DNA from: Xanthocytophaga agilis
Lineage (GTDB): Bacteria; Bacteroidota; Bacteroidia; Cytophagales; 172606-1
Reading direction: 5' to 3'
Length of the DNA stretch: 64,000 nt
Assembly: GCF_030068605.1 (NCBI RefSeq)
Contig: NZ_JASJOU010000001.1
Location: 1,302,001-1,366,000, forward strand
Within the stretch, counting starts at the first letter, position 1; each line of letters starts with the position of its first letter. The notes beneath the pieces were generated by a model. It was not told where the DNA came from and did no database searches. It saw nothing but the letters and a program-made list of their open reading frames with translations. Of this stretch, positions 54,402 through 63,849 are shown in pieces. The position numbers and the translations under genes were made by a program.

Positions 54402-55643
54402 ATGCTTAAACCCATTATACTGGCAAGCACATTACTTGCCCTAGCCTCGTGTGGACACAATGCAGCAGAAAGTGTGAAAACACCACAAGAAGATAGCACG
54501 AAAACCGATAGTGTAGTTGCTCCGGTGGAAACCAAAGCTCCCAACACAGACTATAAACCAGCCTTTACAGGTCAGACCCGTATAGAAGGCCGGGTAACCA
54601 GAACTCCTTATGAAGGAAAGGTTTTGAGTAGTGATCTTAAGAATCCCTGGGGGATAACTACTCTTCCGGATGGAAGATTCCTGATCACTGAAAAAGCTGG
54701 AACGATGCGTATCGCAACCAGTGCAGGTGTAGTGAGTCAGCCTATTACCGGACTTCCCAAGGTTAATCCTGATGGACAAGGCGGATTGCTTGGAGTTAGG
54801 GTCGATCCGGACTTTGCGCAGAACCGAATGGTTTACTGGGTCTTTTCAGAACCTCTTCCGGAAGGCAATCTAACAGCTGTAGCAAAAGGCAAATTATCTG
54901 CCGATGAAACAAAAATAGAAGGTGCTACAGTTATTTATCGTGCTACACCTGCCTATAAAGGAACCTTGCACTATGGTGGCAGAATTCTGTTTGACAAAGA
55001 CAATAACATAGTAATCAGTACAGGTGAACGTTCAGATCTGCAAACCCGACCTCAGGCACAACAACTGAATTCGGGATTGGGTAAGATTATCCGAATAACC
55101 AAAGAAGGAAAACCTGTGACTGGCAATCCATTTGCGAGTACAGCGGGAGCCCGTCCGGAACTTTATTCGTATGGACACCGCAATGTACAGGGTCTGGCAT
55201 TTCATCCAGAAACCGGTGACTTATGGGAAACAGAATTTGGTCCGAGAGGTGGTGATGAAGTTAACCGGGTTGAGGCGGGTAAAAACTATGGCTGGCCTAC
55301 TATTACCTATGGTATTGAATACAGCGGCTCTAAGATAGGTGATGCTATTCAACAGAAAGAAGGTTTGGAACAACCTGTCTATTACTGGGACCCGGTAGTT
55401 TCGCCAAGTGGTATTACTTTCTATAGTGGCACAGCCATTCCCGAATGGAAAAATAATCTTTTCATCAGTGCGCTTAGTGGAATGCACATTGTCAGACTGG
55501 TCATTGAAAACAATAAGGTAGTGGGCGAAGAAAGACTATTGGCAGATCAGAATCAGCGTTTCCGTGATATTATGGAAGGAAAAGATGGCGCACTCTATGC
55601 AGTTACAGATCAGGGAAGACTGTATCAGATTGCCAAGAAGTAA
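54402..55643 (+). CDS. PQQ-dependent aldose sugar dehydrogenase-like lipoprotein
   Basis: The 413-residue protein has a lipoprotein signal (LALASC, Cys17) and the six-bladed propeller of the soluble glucose dehydrogenase/YliI family: NPWGITTLPDGRFLITEKAG, GQGGLLGVRVDPDF, HYGGRILFDKDNNI, YGHRNVQGLAF and PRGGDEVN. These supply the His and Asp residues for PQQ and calcium. It would oxidise aldoses in the periplasm. No PQQ synthesis genes are visible in this window. The gene ends with a strong terminator. Confidence 0.9.
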   Translation: MLKPIILASTLLALASCGHNAAESVKTPQEDSTKTDSVVAPVETKAPNTDYKPAFTGQTRIEGRVTRTPYEGKVLSSDLKNPWGITTLPDGRFLITEKAGTMRIATSAGVVSQPITGLPKVNPDGQGGLLGVRVDPDFAQNRMVYWVFSEPLPEGNLTAVAKGKLSADETKIEGATVIYRATPAYKGTLHYGGRILFDKDNNIVISTGERSDLQTRPQAQQLNSGLGKIIRITKEGKPVTGNPFASTAGARPELYSYGHRNVQGLAFHPETGDLWETEFGPRGGDEVNRVEAGKNYGWPTITYGIEYSGSKIGDAIQQKEGLEQPVYYWDPVVSPSGITFYSGTAIPEWKNNLFISALSGMHIVRLVIENNKVVGEERLLADQNQRFRDIMEGKDGALYAVTDQGRLYQIAKK

Positions 55644-55676
55644 GTAAGAACACAAAATTAACAACTATAGATTTAC

Positions 55677-55733
55677 AAAAAAGCCTGTTAAAGAAAGATT
55701 ACCTATCAGGTATGTTCTTTAACAGGCTTTTTT
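55677..55733 (+). terminator. terminator of the sugar dehydrogenase gene
   Basis: A perfect 19-bp stem (55677-55695 with 55715-55733) ending in TTTTTT. Its 19-base loop contains a small ACCT/AGGT hairpin. Confidence 0.88.
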
Positions 55734-56000
55734 CGATAAAAGATCTTCTATATTTAAGAAAAACCAAGAAACACATATCCAATTACCTGCATATAACAAC
55801 AAATCCACCATTTCTGCATTCATCCCATTAAACACCTGTACTATCTAGTAATCTCTTTATCAGGCTCGCTACTGATTTATTCTCCTTTTACAGGAATCAA
55901 CTGTATGGGAAATCCTACATCTGTAATTCCTGCAGCATACTTCCATTAAAACGAAACAGGTAAGCATCTATCTTCGCATCGTATAAATTTTTGTAAACCT
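55734..56000. other. intergenic region upstream of the His-rich lipoprotein gene
   Basis: About 270 bases after the terminator. A -7-like box TATCTTCG lies about 30 bases before the next start. Nothing else is recognisable. Confidence 0.3.
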
Positions 56001-56573
56001 ATGCTTCAAAAACAGATTTTTACATTGGCAGTGTTGTGCCTATCGGTATGGGGAATGACCGCCTGCCGAACCAGTAAAGAAGAACAAGCAATTAAAACCA
56101 TTGATGACTTTTTCGGATCTATTGAAGATAATGATTTCGAGAAAGCGAAAGAAATGTCTACAGAAGACAGTAAGCCCATACTGGTTCAAGTAGAAAAAGA
56201 GGCCAAAGATTATCGCAAAGATGTGAAGCCTGAAAAGGTAGAAGTAGAAGTACTGGATAAGAAAATAGTAGATGATAAGGAAGCATTGGTGACTGTAAAC
56301 ATCAAAGTAGGTCCTAGAGTCAAAAAAGAAAAAATAAAGCTGGTACTGGTTAACGAAAAATGGCTTATTGTAGTAAAAAAGCCTCAGGTACAGGTAGTAC
56401 GGTATGTTGTGTTTTATGATCAGTATGATGTGATTGTACTGCCTAAAATTCGCATCATCAAACCAACTATTGTTATTGAGGAAGATGATGATCATCATCA
56501 TCATCACCACAAACACAAGCATAAACACCACCCACATGGTCATGCATATGGACATGACAAACATCATCATTAA
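56001..56573 (+). CDS. lipoprotein with His-rich metal-binding-like tail
   Basis: The 190-residue protein starts with a lipoprotein signal (WGMTAC, Cys22). Residues 28-125 resemble the NTF2-like DUF4878 fold (IKTIDDFFGSIEDNDFEKAK, then VTVNIKVG, KEKIKLVLVNEKWLI). The tail after about residue 160 is an acidic cluster followed by about 30 residues rich in His and Lys, probably able to bind zinc, nickel or copper. The tail is coded partly by CAT/CAC repeats (about 56491-56570), which could change length by slippage. The role is unknown; metal storage or buffering at the envelope is one idea. Confidence 0.75.
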   Translation: MLQKQIFTLAVLCLSVWGMTACRTSKEEQAIKTIDDFFGSIEDNDFEKAKEMSTEDSKPILVQVEKEAKDYRKDVKPEKVEVEVLDKKIVDDKEALVTVNIKVGPRVKKEKIKLVLVNEKWLIVVKKPQVQVVRYVVFYDQYDVIVLPKIRIIKPTIVIEEDDDHHHHHHKHKHKHHPHGHAYGHDKHHH

Positions 56574-56651
56574 ATCAATCCAACCAATGGGTAGATAGGA
56601 GAAAAAAAGTATATTCGCCTGATCAAACAAGGTATACTTATACAAGATGCT

Positions 56652-56939
56652 ATGATATATCAGGAATTTATATCTTCTCTTTCTACTTCAGAACCGCCAT
56701 CAGAATTAAATGATGCATTGAAAGCACTTTGGTATGATGGTAAAGAAGATTGGGAAACAGCCCATAACATTGCACAGATCAACAATAGTCCCACTAACTG
56801 CTGGATACATGCTTACCTGCATCGGAAAGAAGGTGATTCCTGGAATGCCCAGTATTGGTATACACGTGCTGGAAAAAAAATGCCTCAGGTATCGTTGAAA
56901 GAAGAATGGGAACAGATTGTAAAGGAACTACTTTCATAA
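56652..56939 (+). CDS. conserved small protein of unknown function
   Basis: The 95-residue product has a conserved-looking Trp-rich sequence (ALWYDGKEDWETAHNIAQ, CWIHAYLHRKEGD, NAQYWYTRAGK) and the helical layout of TPR-like proteins. I recall similar short proteins in many bacteria annotated only as hypothetical. It has no signal peptide. It lies 78 bases downstream of the His-rich lipoprotein gene, on the same strand, and ends at a strong bidirectional terminator. Confidence 0.75.
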   Translation: MIYQEFISSLSTSEPPSELNDALKALWYDGKEDWETAHNIAQINNSPTNCWIHAYLHRKEGDSWNAQYWYTRAGKKMPQVSLKEEWEQIVKELLS

Positions 56940-56979
56940 AATCAAAAGCCGAATGAAATTTCATTCGGCTTTTGATTTT
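56938..56979. terminator. bidirectional terminator between the small gene and ribBA
   Basis: A perfect 42-base palindrome with no spacer: 56938-56958 is the complement of 56959-56979. Its left arm begins within the TAA stop of the plus-strand gene, and it ends 10 bases from the ribBA stop. Confidence 0.88.
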
Positions 56980-56988
56980 ATTGATGAC

Positions 56989-58239
56989 TTATAATGAAAG
57001 ACCATTTTGCAGGATCTCGTGTCCCATTTTATCCCGTTTCGTTTCCAGGTATCTTTCATTGTGTGGGTTTGGTTCAATCTCAATAGGGACTCTTTCTACG
57101 ATTTCCAAACCATATCCAATCAGAGCAGCCCGTTTTTTAGGGTTGTTGGAGATCAGACGGATTTTTGTAATCCCCAGATCTCGCAAAATCTGAGCCCCTA
57201 CACCATAGTCGCGTTCATCCATTTTGAAGCCTAGTTCCAGATTGGCTTGTACTGTATCCCGACCTGATTCCTGAAGTTTATAAGCCTTCAGTTTATTCAG
57301 TAATCCAATTCCTCTCCCCTCCTGATTCATATACAATACGACTCCTTTTCCTTCTTTTTCCACCATAGCCATAGCTCTGTGCAACTGACCACCACAATCA
57401 CATCGGCACGACCCAAAGATATCTCCTGTCACACAAGATGAATGCACACGCACCAGTACAGGTTCATCTTTTTCCCAATGTCCTTTTACCAATGCCATAT
57501 GCAAGTCTCCGGTATTTTCCTGACGATAGGCAATCAGATCGAAATGACCATAATCGGTAGGCATATCTACTCCAATCTCCCGCTTAATCAGGCTTTCCTT
57601 TGCCAGTCGATATTCGATCAGATCTTTAATGGAAACCAGCTTCAATTTAAACTTATCAGCCATTATACGAAGCTGAGGCAAACGGGCCATAGTACCATCT
57701 TCATTCAGGATCTCAATCAACACACCTGCAGGCTGTAATCCTGCCAGGCGGGCAAAATCCACGGCGGCTTCTGTATGTCCGGATCTACGCAGTACTCCAC
57801 CAGGCATAGCTCTCAACGGAAAGATATGCCCCGGACGTCCCAGTTCTTCAGGTTTAATGGTTGGATCAACCAAAGCCTGAATAGTTTTGGCACGGTCACT
57901 GGCAGATATCCCTGTAGTACAACCATGTCCCAGTAAATCAACTGAAACTGTAAATGGAGTGCTATGCACGGCTGTATTACGTCCAACCATCATTTCCAGC
58001 CCCAGTTCCGTACAACGTTCCTGGGTCAGAGGCGCACACATCAAACCACGAGCCTCCTTAATCATAAAGTTTACAATCTCTGGCGTTATCTTTTCAGCTG
58101 CACAAATCAAATCTCCTTCATTTTCCCGATCTTCATCATCCACAACGATAATGACCTCTCCTCTTCTGATGGCTTCAATAGCTTCTTCGATGGTATCTAG
58201 TTGTATATCACCGTTTGCTGATGTGGGTATAGTATTCAT
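56989..58239 (-). CDS. ribBA: bifunctional DHBP synthase / GTP cyclohydrolase II (riboflavin synthesis)
   Basis: The 416-residue enzyme starts both branches of riboflavin synthesis. Residues about 1-205 are the 3,4-dihydroxy-2-butanone 4-phosphate synthase domain ([32 protein letters not shown]). Residues about 215-405 are the GTP cyclohydrolase II domain with zinc cysteines in [16 protein letters not shown] and the QEGRGIGL segment. The length is standard. A -7-like box is present upstream, but no FMN riboswitch is obvious in the leader. ribE is on the other strand about 3.4 kb away. Confidence 0.97.
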   Translation of the reverse strand: MNTIPTSANGDIQLDTIEEAIEAIRRGEVIIVVDDEDRENEGDLICAAEKITPEIVNFMIKEARGLMCAPLTQERCTELGLEMMVGRNTAVHSTPFTVSVDLLGHGCTTGISASDRAKTIQALVDPTIKPEELGRPGHIFPLRAMPGGVLRRSGHTEAAVDFARLAGLQPAGVLIEILNEDGTMARLPQLRIMADKFKLKLVSIKDLIEYRLAKESLIKREIGVDMPTDYGHFDLIAYRQENTGDLHMALVKGHWEKDEPVLVRVHSSCVTGDIFGSCRCDCGGQLHRAMAMVEKEGKGVVLYMNQEGRGIGLLNKLKAYKLQESGRDTVQANLELGFKMDERDYGVGAQILRDLGITKIRLISNNPKKRAALIGYGLEIVERVPIEIEPNPHNERYLETKRDKMGHEILQNGLSL

Positions 58240-58608
58240 TAGACTAAAAATTATGTAAATAACTTGGGTATATTCAAATGCTTTTCATGTTTTCTCTCAC
58301 AATGAAACCGGACTAATGCAACAAAGGTACAAGAAACCTTCTATATCTGATCTTTGGAACTTAGAACTAATCAGGTACACTTCATTGTACAAATGACAGG
58401 TTCGTGTAAGATTGACGTTTTCTATATCATTCAACATCCGGATAAATTAGTAAAGTTCACTACAGATCCGATTTTCTAACTAACAACCAGGTAAGTGGCA
58501 CTGATTCACTAAAAGTGTTGGCTTTATATGCATATATTAAACAATGATTATATCCTGTTAATGACTGGAAAGCTTTTTGAATTAATGGCCGTGTTTTTCA
58601 GATACTTC
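58240..58608. other. intergenic region upstream of ribBA
   Basis: About 370 bases between ribBA and the end of pabB. The minus strand has an exact -7 box TACCTTTG (58322-58329), about 83 bases before the ribBA start, with no TTG at the usual distance. An FMN riboswitch was looked for and not found by eye. Confidence 0.35.
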
Positions 58609-59925
58609 TTATCTGGCAGTAAGTACTGTATACATAGCTTGTGCCTTTAACAAACACTCTGCATACTCCTGTTCGGGTATCGCATCATAGGTAATTGCAC
58701 TCCCTACAGAGAAAGATAAATAGTGTTGTGTTGCATCATATTGGATGCTTCGGATCACCACATTGAAATCAAAATCACCTTCAGGTGTAAAATACCCTAC
58801 TGCTCCAGAGTATAGCCCCCGTCTCAGATCCTCATACTTATCAATTAACTCCATTGCTTTTATCTTAGGGGCTCCTGTCATACTACCCATAGGGAAGGCA
58901 TTCCGAATGGCCTCTATAGTATCCATTTCCGGACGAATTTCTGCCACTACAGTTGAAATCATCTGGTGTAAGGCTGCAAATGTATAGATTCCAAACATTT
59001 CCTCTACTACTACTGATCCTGAACGTGCACTTCGAGCCAGGTCATTACGCACTAGATCAACAATCATCATATTTTCAGCACGTTCTTTTATACTCGAATG
59101 TAGCAATCCTTTTAATACAATATCTTCTTCCAACGAAGCCCCTCTTTTGATTGTCCCTTTGATAGGCATAGAGATAAGCTGAGTCTCTTTTTTCTTTAAA
59201 AACCGCTCAGGAGAAGCACATAGCAGATAGTGTGTATCTATTTTGCCATATACAGAAAAAGGCATAGGAGAAAGTGTATTGAGTGCCAGATAGGCTTGCA
59301 AAGGTTGCAAGACTGCATTCTGAGAAAAAAATTCCATACAGTAATTAATCTCATATACATCTCCATCCAGAATATGTTCTTTGAGTTGGTCTACTGTATA
59401 CAGGTACTTTTCCTTTGAGGTCCGCTGCTGAATATCCCCTTTAAAATTCAATCCGGAATTTTGAGCTATCGGAGTAGACAAAATAGTTTGTAAAATTTGG
59501 TCAGGGTTACCAAATGAAGCTATCGTAATAGTGTCATCCTCAAAGAAAATTAGTATATCAGGAATATAAAAAAATGCATCAGGCAGAGTGAAAGGATTTG
59601 AATTATGACTTTGCAGTTCTTCTATCTCATTCTTAAGATCGTATCCCCAGTAACCGATTATCCAGTCCTTTTTTCCAGCTTGCAGATACTCTTCCAGATC
59701 ATCAAAAACTTGTCCTTTTTGTAATGGTATTCTCTCTTTTGCACCCAAAACAAGCATGTTCCGGTATCCACCATGTGGATACTGGCTACCAAGTTGATTA
59801 TCTGTAAAATAGTGAAAACAATCCTGTGACTCTGCCCATGTTAATGCCTGCGTACAAAATTGTTGCAATGAATAAAATCCCGTAATATCCTTAATAGAAT
59901 ATGTCTGGTACACTCTGGTTTCCAT
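58609..59925 (-). CDS. pabB: aminodeoxychorismate synthase component I-like
   Basis: PabB-type enzymes convert chorismate to aminodeoxychorismate for folate. The C-terminal chorismate-binding domain is complete, with PIKGTIKRG (the Lys in place of the Ala of TrpE marks the PabB type), ENMMIVDLVRNDL, PMGSMTGAPK and GAVGYFTPEGD. The N-terminal half is less conserved. The 438-residue length is typical. No amidotransferase (PabA/TrpG) or lyase gene is adjacent. A -7 box lies directly before the start codon. Confidence 0.92.
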   Translation of the reverse strand: METRVYQTYSIKDITGFYSLQQFCTQALTWAESQDCFHYFTDNQLGSQYPHGGYRNMLVLGAKERIPLQKGQVFDDLEEYLQAGKKDWIIGYWGYDLKNEIEELQSHNSNPFTLPDAFFYIPDILIFFEDDTITIASFGNPDQILQTILSTPIAQNSGLNFKGDIQQRTSKEKYLYTVDQLKEHILDGDVYEINYCMEFFSQNAVLQPLQAYLALNTLSPMPFSVYGKIDTHYLLCASPERFLKKKETQLISMPIKGTIKRGASLEEDIVLKGLLHSSIKERAENMMIVDLVRNDLARSARSGSVVVEEMFGIYTFAALHQMISTVVAEIRPEMDTIEAIRNAFPMGSMTGAPKIKAMELIDKYEDLRRGLYSGAVGYFTPEGDFDFNVVIRSIQYDATQHYLSFSVGSAITYDAIPEQEYAECLLKAQAMYTVLTAR

Positions 59926-59929
59926 CTGA

Positions 59930-59937
59930 CAAAGATA
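59930..59937 (-). promoter_or_regulatory. -7 box directly before the pabB start codon
   Basis: On the minus strand TATCTTTG ends four bases before ATG (59925), an exact TAnnTTTG match. Transcription would start at or next to the ATG, giving a leaderless mRNA. A TTG lies 16 bases upstream of the box, slightly closer than usual. Confidence 0.4.
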
Positions 59938-60405
59938 GAAGGAAAAGCAACGTCAATATCTATTATTGTTAGAGAGATTGTATTTTAACTTGCCTTAGAG
60001 ACTGTCTAAAATTATTCTTAAAGGCTGCAAAAGCAGATTTTAATACAGGATATATAAGAACTAAAAATACATGTGCTGTGCCTTCGTCATTTTCCGGCGA
60101 GTAGCTTTTGCTATGTTGTGATTGCTTTACAGATAAATAACTTGGCTCGCTACAAAATTTATCTTTTTCGCTTCTCTACTAATAATTTAGACCACCTCTT
60201 AAATAGAACTCAACCAAGAATGGTTACCCCTGCTAAAAGTTCAGACACTATCTTTCTCTTTTATGGGAAATCCTGACACTCAATTCTACTATTCTACACA
60301 GGACATTATCTGAAATACCTTGGCAGAGATACTGGATTTTACTTTTTTTTGGATACTATTTTGTTGTAAACTTGCAGCAAATTCTGACCCGACCTTTACG
60401 ATTAC
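59938..60405. other. intergenic region between divergent pabB and hisB
   Basis: About 470 bases. A frame at 60073-60276 looks non-coding. A -7-like box TAAACTTG lies at 60367-60374, about 32 bases before hisB. No RNA gene or his leader peptide was recognised. Confidence 0.4.
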
Positions 60406-61515
60406 ATGAAAAAAATACTTTTCCTTGACCGTGATGGCACTATTATCGTAGAGCCACTTCCCGACCGCCAGATTGATTCTCTCGAAAAACTTGAGTTTAT
60501 CCCCAAAGCAATCAGCAACCTGCGCAAGATTGCTGAAGAAACAGATTATATACTCGTTATGGTGACCAATCAGGATGGCTTAGGAACAGCTTCTTTTCCA
60601 GAAGATACATTCTGGCCTGCCCATAACAAAATGTTGCAAACATTGGCTGGTGAAAATATCCATTTTACTGCCATTCATATAGATCGTAGTTTTGATCATG
60701 AAAACCTGCCTACCCGTAAGCCTGGTATTGGTATGCTCACAGAATACCTCACAGGTGAGTACGATCTAGCTAATTCCTATGTAATTGGAGATCGTCCGAC
60801 AGATGTAAAACTTGCTCACAACCTGGGTACTAAAGCTATCTTTTTTGGTACAGACACCCAGTTCCAGACCGACTCTATTGTAGAGTTAAGTACAGACAAC
60901 TGGGATGAAATCTATAAATTATTGCGATTACCGGCTCGTAAAGCAGAAATTACCCGTAATACCAAAGAAACTCAGATCTCCATCAGCCTGAATCTGGATG
61001 GTACAGGTAAAAGTGATATGCATACAGGAATCGGGTTCTTTGATCATATGCTGGATCAGCTAGCTAAACATTCAGGAGCAGATTTATCTATCCACGTAGC
61101 AGGTGATTTACATATTGATGAACATCATACCATTGAAGATACGGCACTGGCACTTGGTGAAGCATACCTAAAAGCATTGGGAGATAAACGTGGCACAAAT
61201 CGTTATGGATTCTTGTTACCCATGGATGAAGCTCTGGCTCAAGTAGGAATAGACTTTTCCGGACGTCCCTGGCTGGTATGGGACGCAGACTTTAAACGGG
61301 AGAAGATCGGAGAAATGCCAACAGAGATGTTTTTTCACTTCTTTAAGTCTTTCTCAGATACAGCCAAATGTAATCTGAATATTAAAGTAGAAGGGGACAA
61401 CGAACATCATAAGATTGAAGCCATTTTCAAAGCATTCGCCAAATCCATTAAAATGGCAGTAGCCAGAGACATAAAGAACCTGGAAATTCTGCCTAGTACA
61501 AAAGGAGTATTATAA
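60406..61515 (+). CDS. hisB: bifunctional histidinol-phosphatase / imidazoleglycerol-phosphate dehydratase
   Basis: The 369-residue enzyme carries two steps of histidine synthesis. The N-terminal HAD phosphatase (1-165) has FLDRDGTI with Asp8 and Asp10, a TNQDGLG motif and a [10 protein letters not shown] segment. The C-terminal dehydratase (about 178-369) has the metal ligands in [26 protein letters not shown] and the later [12 protein letters not shown]. No other his gene is in the window. Confidence 0.97.
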   Translation: MKKILFLDRDGTIIVEPLPDRQIDSLEKLEFIPKAISNLRKIAEETDYILVMVTNQDGLGTASFPEDTFWPAHNKMLQTLAGENIHFTAIHIDRSFDHENLPTRKPGIGMLTEYLTGEYDLANSYVIGDRPTDVKLAHNLGTKAIFFGTDTQFQTDSIVELSTDNWDEIYKLLRLPARKAEITRNTKETQISISLNLDGTGKSDMHTGIGFFDHMLDQLAKHSGADLSIHVAGDLHIDEHHTIEDTALALGEAYLKALGDKRGTNRYGFLLPMDEALAQVGIDFSGRPWLVWDADFKREKIGEMPTEMFFHFFKSFSDTAKCNLNIKVEGDNEHHKIEAIFKAFAKSIKMAVARDIKNLEILPSTKGVL

Positions 61516-61627
61516 CTTTTGCAGGAAAAGGAGCTTTTCCATGTAAAGTATACAGCATTTCACTTTTTTAAGTAAATTAAGCGGCAAATATACGCCTTGC
61601 GACTTATAGATAATCAACATAAAGCAT

Positions 61628-62221
61628 ATGTTTACAGGAATTATTGAAGCAATGGCAGAAGTATCTGAAAGCAGACAAGAAGGAAGTAACATTACTTTTG
61701 TTATGCGTTCACATCTGGCTTCAGAATTGAAAATAGATCAAAGCCTATCACACAATGGAGTTTGCCTTACAGTAACTCAGGTCTGGGATGAGCATTATAC
61801 AGTAACCGCTATTCAGGAAACACTGGATAAAACTAATCTTGGTCAGTGGAAGCCCGGAACTAAAGTAAATCTTGAACGCTGTATGCCAATGAATGGGCGT
61901 TTTGACGGTCACATTGTGCAGGGCCATGTAGATCAAACGGCTACGTGTACTAATGTACAGTCAATGGATGGAAGTTGGCTGTTTGATTTTCAGTATGATG
62001 CACAAACAGGTAATATCACTGTAGAAAAAGGATCTGTTTGTGTCAATGGGGTAAGTCTCACTGTAGTGAATTCTCAGGACGATAGCTTTCAGGTAGCCAT
62101 TATTCCGTATACTTATGAACACACCAACTTTCATGATTTAAAAAAAGGTGATCTGGTAAATCTTGAATTTGATGTCATTGGTAAGTATTTAGCGAAAATT
62201 ATACAAAGGTCTTATCGATAA
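61628..62221 (+). CDS. ribE: riboflavin synthase alpha chain
   Basis: The 197-residue enzyme joins two lumazine molecules to make riboflavin. It begins MFTGIIEAMAEV, the family N-terminus, and consists of two lumazine-binding barrels (about 1-95 and 96-190) with the repeated motifs HNGVCLTVTQ and VNGVSLTVVN, plus GHIVQGHVD at the domain border. The length is typical. It lies 112 bases after hisB; a small GGAAAAG/CTTTTCC hairpin between them may or may not end transcription. Confidence 0.96.
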   Translation: MFTGIIEAMAEVSESRQEGSNITFVMRSHLASELKIDQSLSHNGVCLTVTQVWDEHYTVTAIQETLDKTNLGQWKPGTKVNLERCMPMNGRFDGHIVQGHVDQTATCTNVQSMDGSWLFDFQYDAQTGNITVEKGSVCVNGVSLTVVNSQDDSFQVAIIPYTYEHTNFHDLKKGDLVNLEFDVIGKYLAKIIQRSYR

Positions 62222-62298
62222 AACTGTTAAATTTATAAAAAATTTACCTTATTCGCTGCCGAGTAAGAATCGGATTATCAAGCAGATACAGTATCTAA

Positions 62299-62330
62299 TT
62301 TGTGTAACTCAAAGTTTTGATGTAAACTTG
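62299..62330 (+). promoter_or_regulatory. promoter candidate for the LytTR response regulator
   Basis: TTTG (62299-62302), 20 bases, then TAAACTTG (62323-62330), one mismatch from TAnnTTTG, about 135 bases before the gene. The same -7 octamer precedes hisB. Confidence 0.4.
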
Positions 62331-62464
62331 AGACATAGCATTCTACTGGCAGGTTAATTATCCTATTTTATCTGTGTTATCAGCATGGCGTTTTTCTACT
62401 GTATTGAAAAACATAAAACTGATAGAAAGAAATTTACCCAACTGTGGAAGAAAAACATAATTCT

Positions 62465-63151
62465 ATGAATTGTATTATCGTGGATGACGATGAAATGTCC
62501 AGAGCTATAGTCAAGCATTTCGTCGAACAAACTCAGTTTCTTAACCTGGTGGGCATCTGTACAGATGCCATTCAGGCTGCCAATACCCTTCAATCAACAG
62601 CTGTAGATCTTATTTTCCTGGATGTAGAGATGCCAGAGATGACAGGAATGGAATTGGTAAAATCATTGACATCTAAACCTCAGGTAGTTATCATTTCTTC
62701 CCGCGCTGATTACGCAGTTGAAGCATTCGAGTATAGCATTGCCGATTATCTTGTAAAGCCTATCAGTTATGCCCGCTTTCTCAAAGCAGTGGAAAAGGTA
62801 AGAGACTCATTTGATTCTCAGCCTGGTAACAATGGACAGTCACAGGATTTGTATATTAAAACAGATGCTAAGATTGTTAAAATAACCTTGAAAGAGTTAC
62901 TATATGTAGAGGCTTTGGCAGATTATGTAATATTACATACAGCTACTGCACGCTATATTGTACACTCTACCATGAAAGGAATTGAAAAAAAGCTATCGGA
63001 TGGATCATTTGTACGGATCCACCGTTCCTATATTATCAACACAGAAAAGATTGAGTCTATTGAAGATCTGTCTGTTGTGATTAATAAAAAATATATTCCC
63101 ATTGGGGCATCCTATAAAGACACATTCCTGAAGCGTTTAAATATTCTCTAA
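62465..63151 (+). CDS. LytTR family response regulator
   Basis: The 228-residue protein has a receiver domain (1-120) with the acidic pocket DDDE (about 7-10), the phosphorylated Asp in LIFLDVEMPEM, and the conserved Lys in DYLVKPISYARF. It ends with a LytTR DNA-binding domain (about 130-228, YVEALADYVILHT, SFVRIHRSYIINTEKIE). Its histidine kinase is not adjacent. The ATG at 62465 is preferred to a GTG at 62444, because MNCIIVDDDE is the usual receiver start. Confidence 0.93.
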   Translation: MNCIIVDDDEMSRAIVKHFVEQTQFLNLVGICTDAIQAANTLQSTAVDLIFLDVEMPEMTGMELVKSLTSKPQVVIISSRADYAVEAFEYSIADYLVKPISYARFLKAVEKVRDSFDSQPGNNGQSQDLYIKTDAKIVKITLKELLYVEALADYVILHTATARYIVHSTMKGIEKKLSDGSFVRIHRSYIINTEKIESIEDLSVVINKKYIPIGASYKDTFLKRLNIL

Positions 63152-63155
63152 AACG

Positions 63156-63183
63156 AAAATAGCCTTTGTGAGAAGGCTATTTT
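63156..63183. terminator. bidirectional terminator between the response regulator and PAP2 genes
   Basis: AAAATAGCCTT (63156-63166) pairs with AAGGCTATTTT (63173-63183) around a six-base loop, followed by T-rich DNA, between convergent genes. Confidence 0.85.
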
Positions 63184-63188
63184 TATTT

Positions 63189-63839
63189 CTACCGAGTTGT
63201 ACCGGGTAATGCATATCGCTTTGAAATCTGTCCATGGATTAACCACAGAAACACACCACATATAATACCAATACATGCTCCTGCCAGAATATCCAGCGGA
63301 TAGTGAACCCCCACATAGATACGGCTATAAGCAACCAATCCGGCCCATGGAAATAACCAAATAAAGTAAGACAACCGTGATCGTACAAACAGGAAAAGGC
63401 TGGTAGCGAGCGCAAAGGTGGTAGAAGCATGAGAAGAGGCAAATCCAAACCGACCTCCACATCCTCGCAATACATATACGTTCTTCTGAATCTCTACTAC
63501 ATGACACGGACGTAGCCGTCCTATATAAGGTTTTATCATACCGGAAGTTACATAATCAGCCAGCCCAACGGCAAGCACTGCAGCCACAAGCATCCATACA
63601 CCATTCAACTTATATGTACGAACTACCAGAAATACAAGCAGTAGATAAAGAGGTATCCAAAAATAGGAGTCTGTAATCCAATACATGATGGGATCCAACC
63701 ATGGCGCATGATATTGATTCAACTCCAGAAATAATCTGGTATCCCAGGCTTTTAGTTCTTCAATCAAAGAAATAAATAATTTATTGATACTCCTATACTG
63801 AGAGTAATATTGATTATCCAACACTACTCTCAAACACAT
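63189..63839 (-). CDS. PAP2 family membrane phosphatase
   Basis: The 216-residue protein has about six membrane helices and the three PAP2 motifs: KPYIGRLRP, SSHAS (for PSGH) and SRIYVGVHYPLD. Family members remove phosphate from lipid pyrophosphates such as undecaprenyl diphosphate, or from phosphatidic acid. The reading frame starts at 63839, but a TTG at 63767 would give the usual start (IEELKAWDTRLFLELN). It lies 10 bases downstream of hemF. Confidence 0.9.
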   Translation of the reverse strand: MCLRVVLDNQYYSQYRSINKLFISLIEELKAWDTRLFLELNQYHAPWLDPIMYWITDSYFWIPLYLLLVFLVVRTYKLNGVWMLVAAVLAVGLADYVTSGMIKPYIGRLRPCHVVEIQKNVYVLRGCGGRFGFASSHASTTFALATSLFLFVRSRLSYFIWLFPWAGLVAYSRIYVGVHYPLDILAGACIGIICGVFLWLIHGQISKRYALPGTTR

Positions 63840-63849
63840 TTTATTATCC

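Noticed and set aside
56040-56645. 201-residue frame antisense to the His-rich lipoprotein gene
   Set aside because: Its long runs of Met, Ile, Phe and Tyr are the reverse complement of CAT/CAC and Lys/Glu codons in the real gene.
58240-58608. possible FMN riboswitch before ribBA
   Set aside because: The conserved RFN segments were not found by eye. A covariance-model search would be decisive.
60073-60276. 67-residue frame between pabB and hisB
   Set aside because: It has low-complexity, non-protein-like composition and no start or stop context that fits the neighbours.
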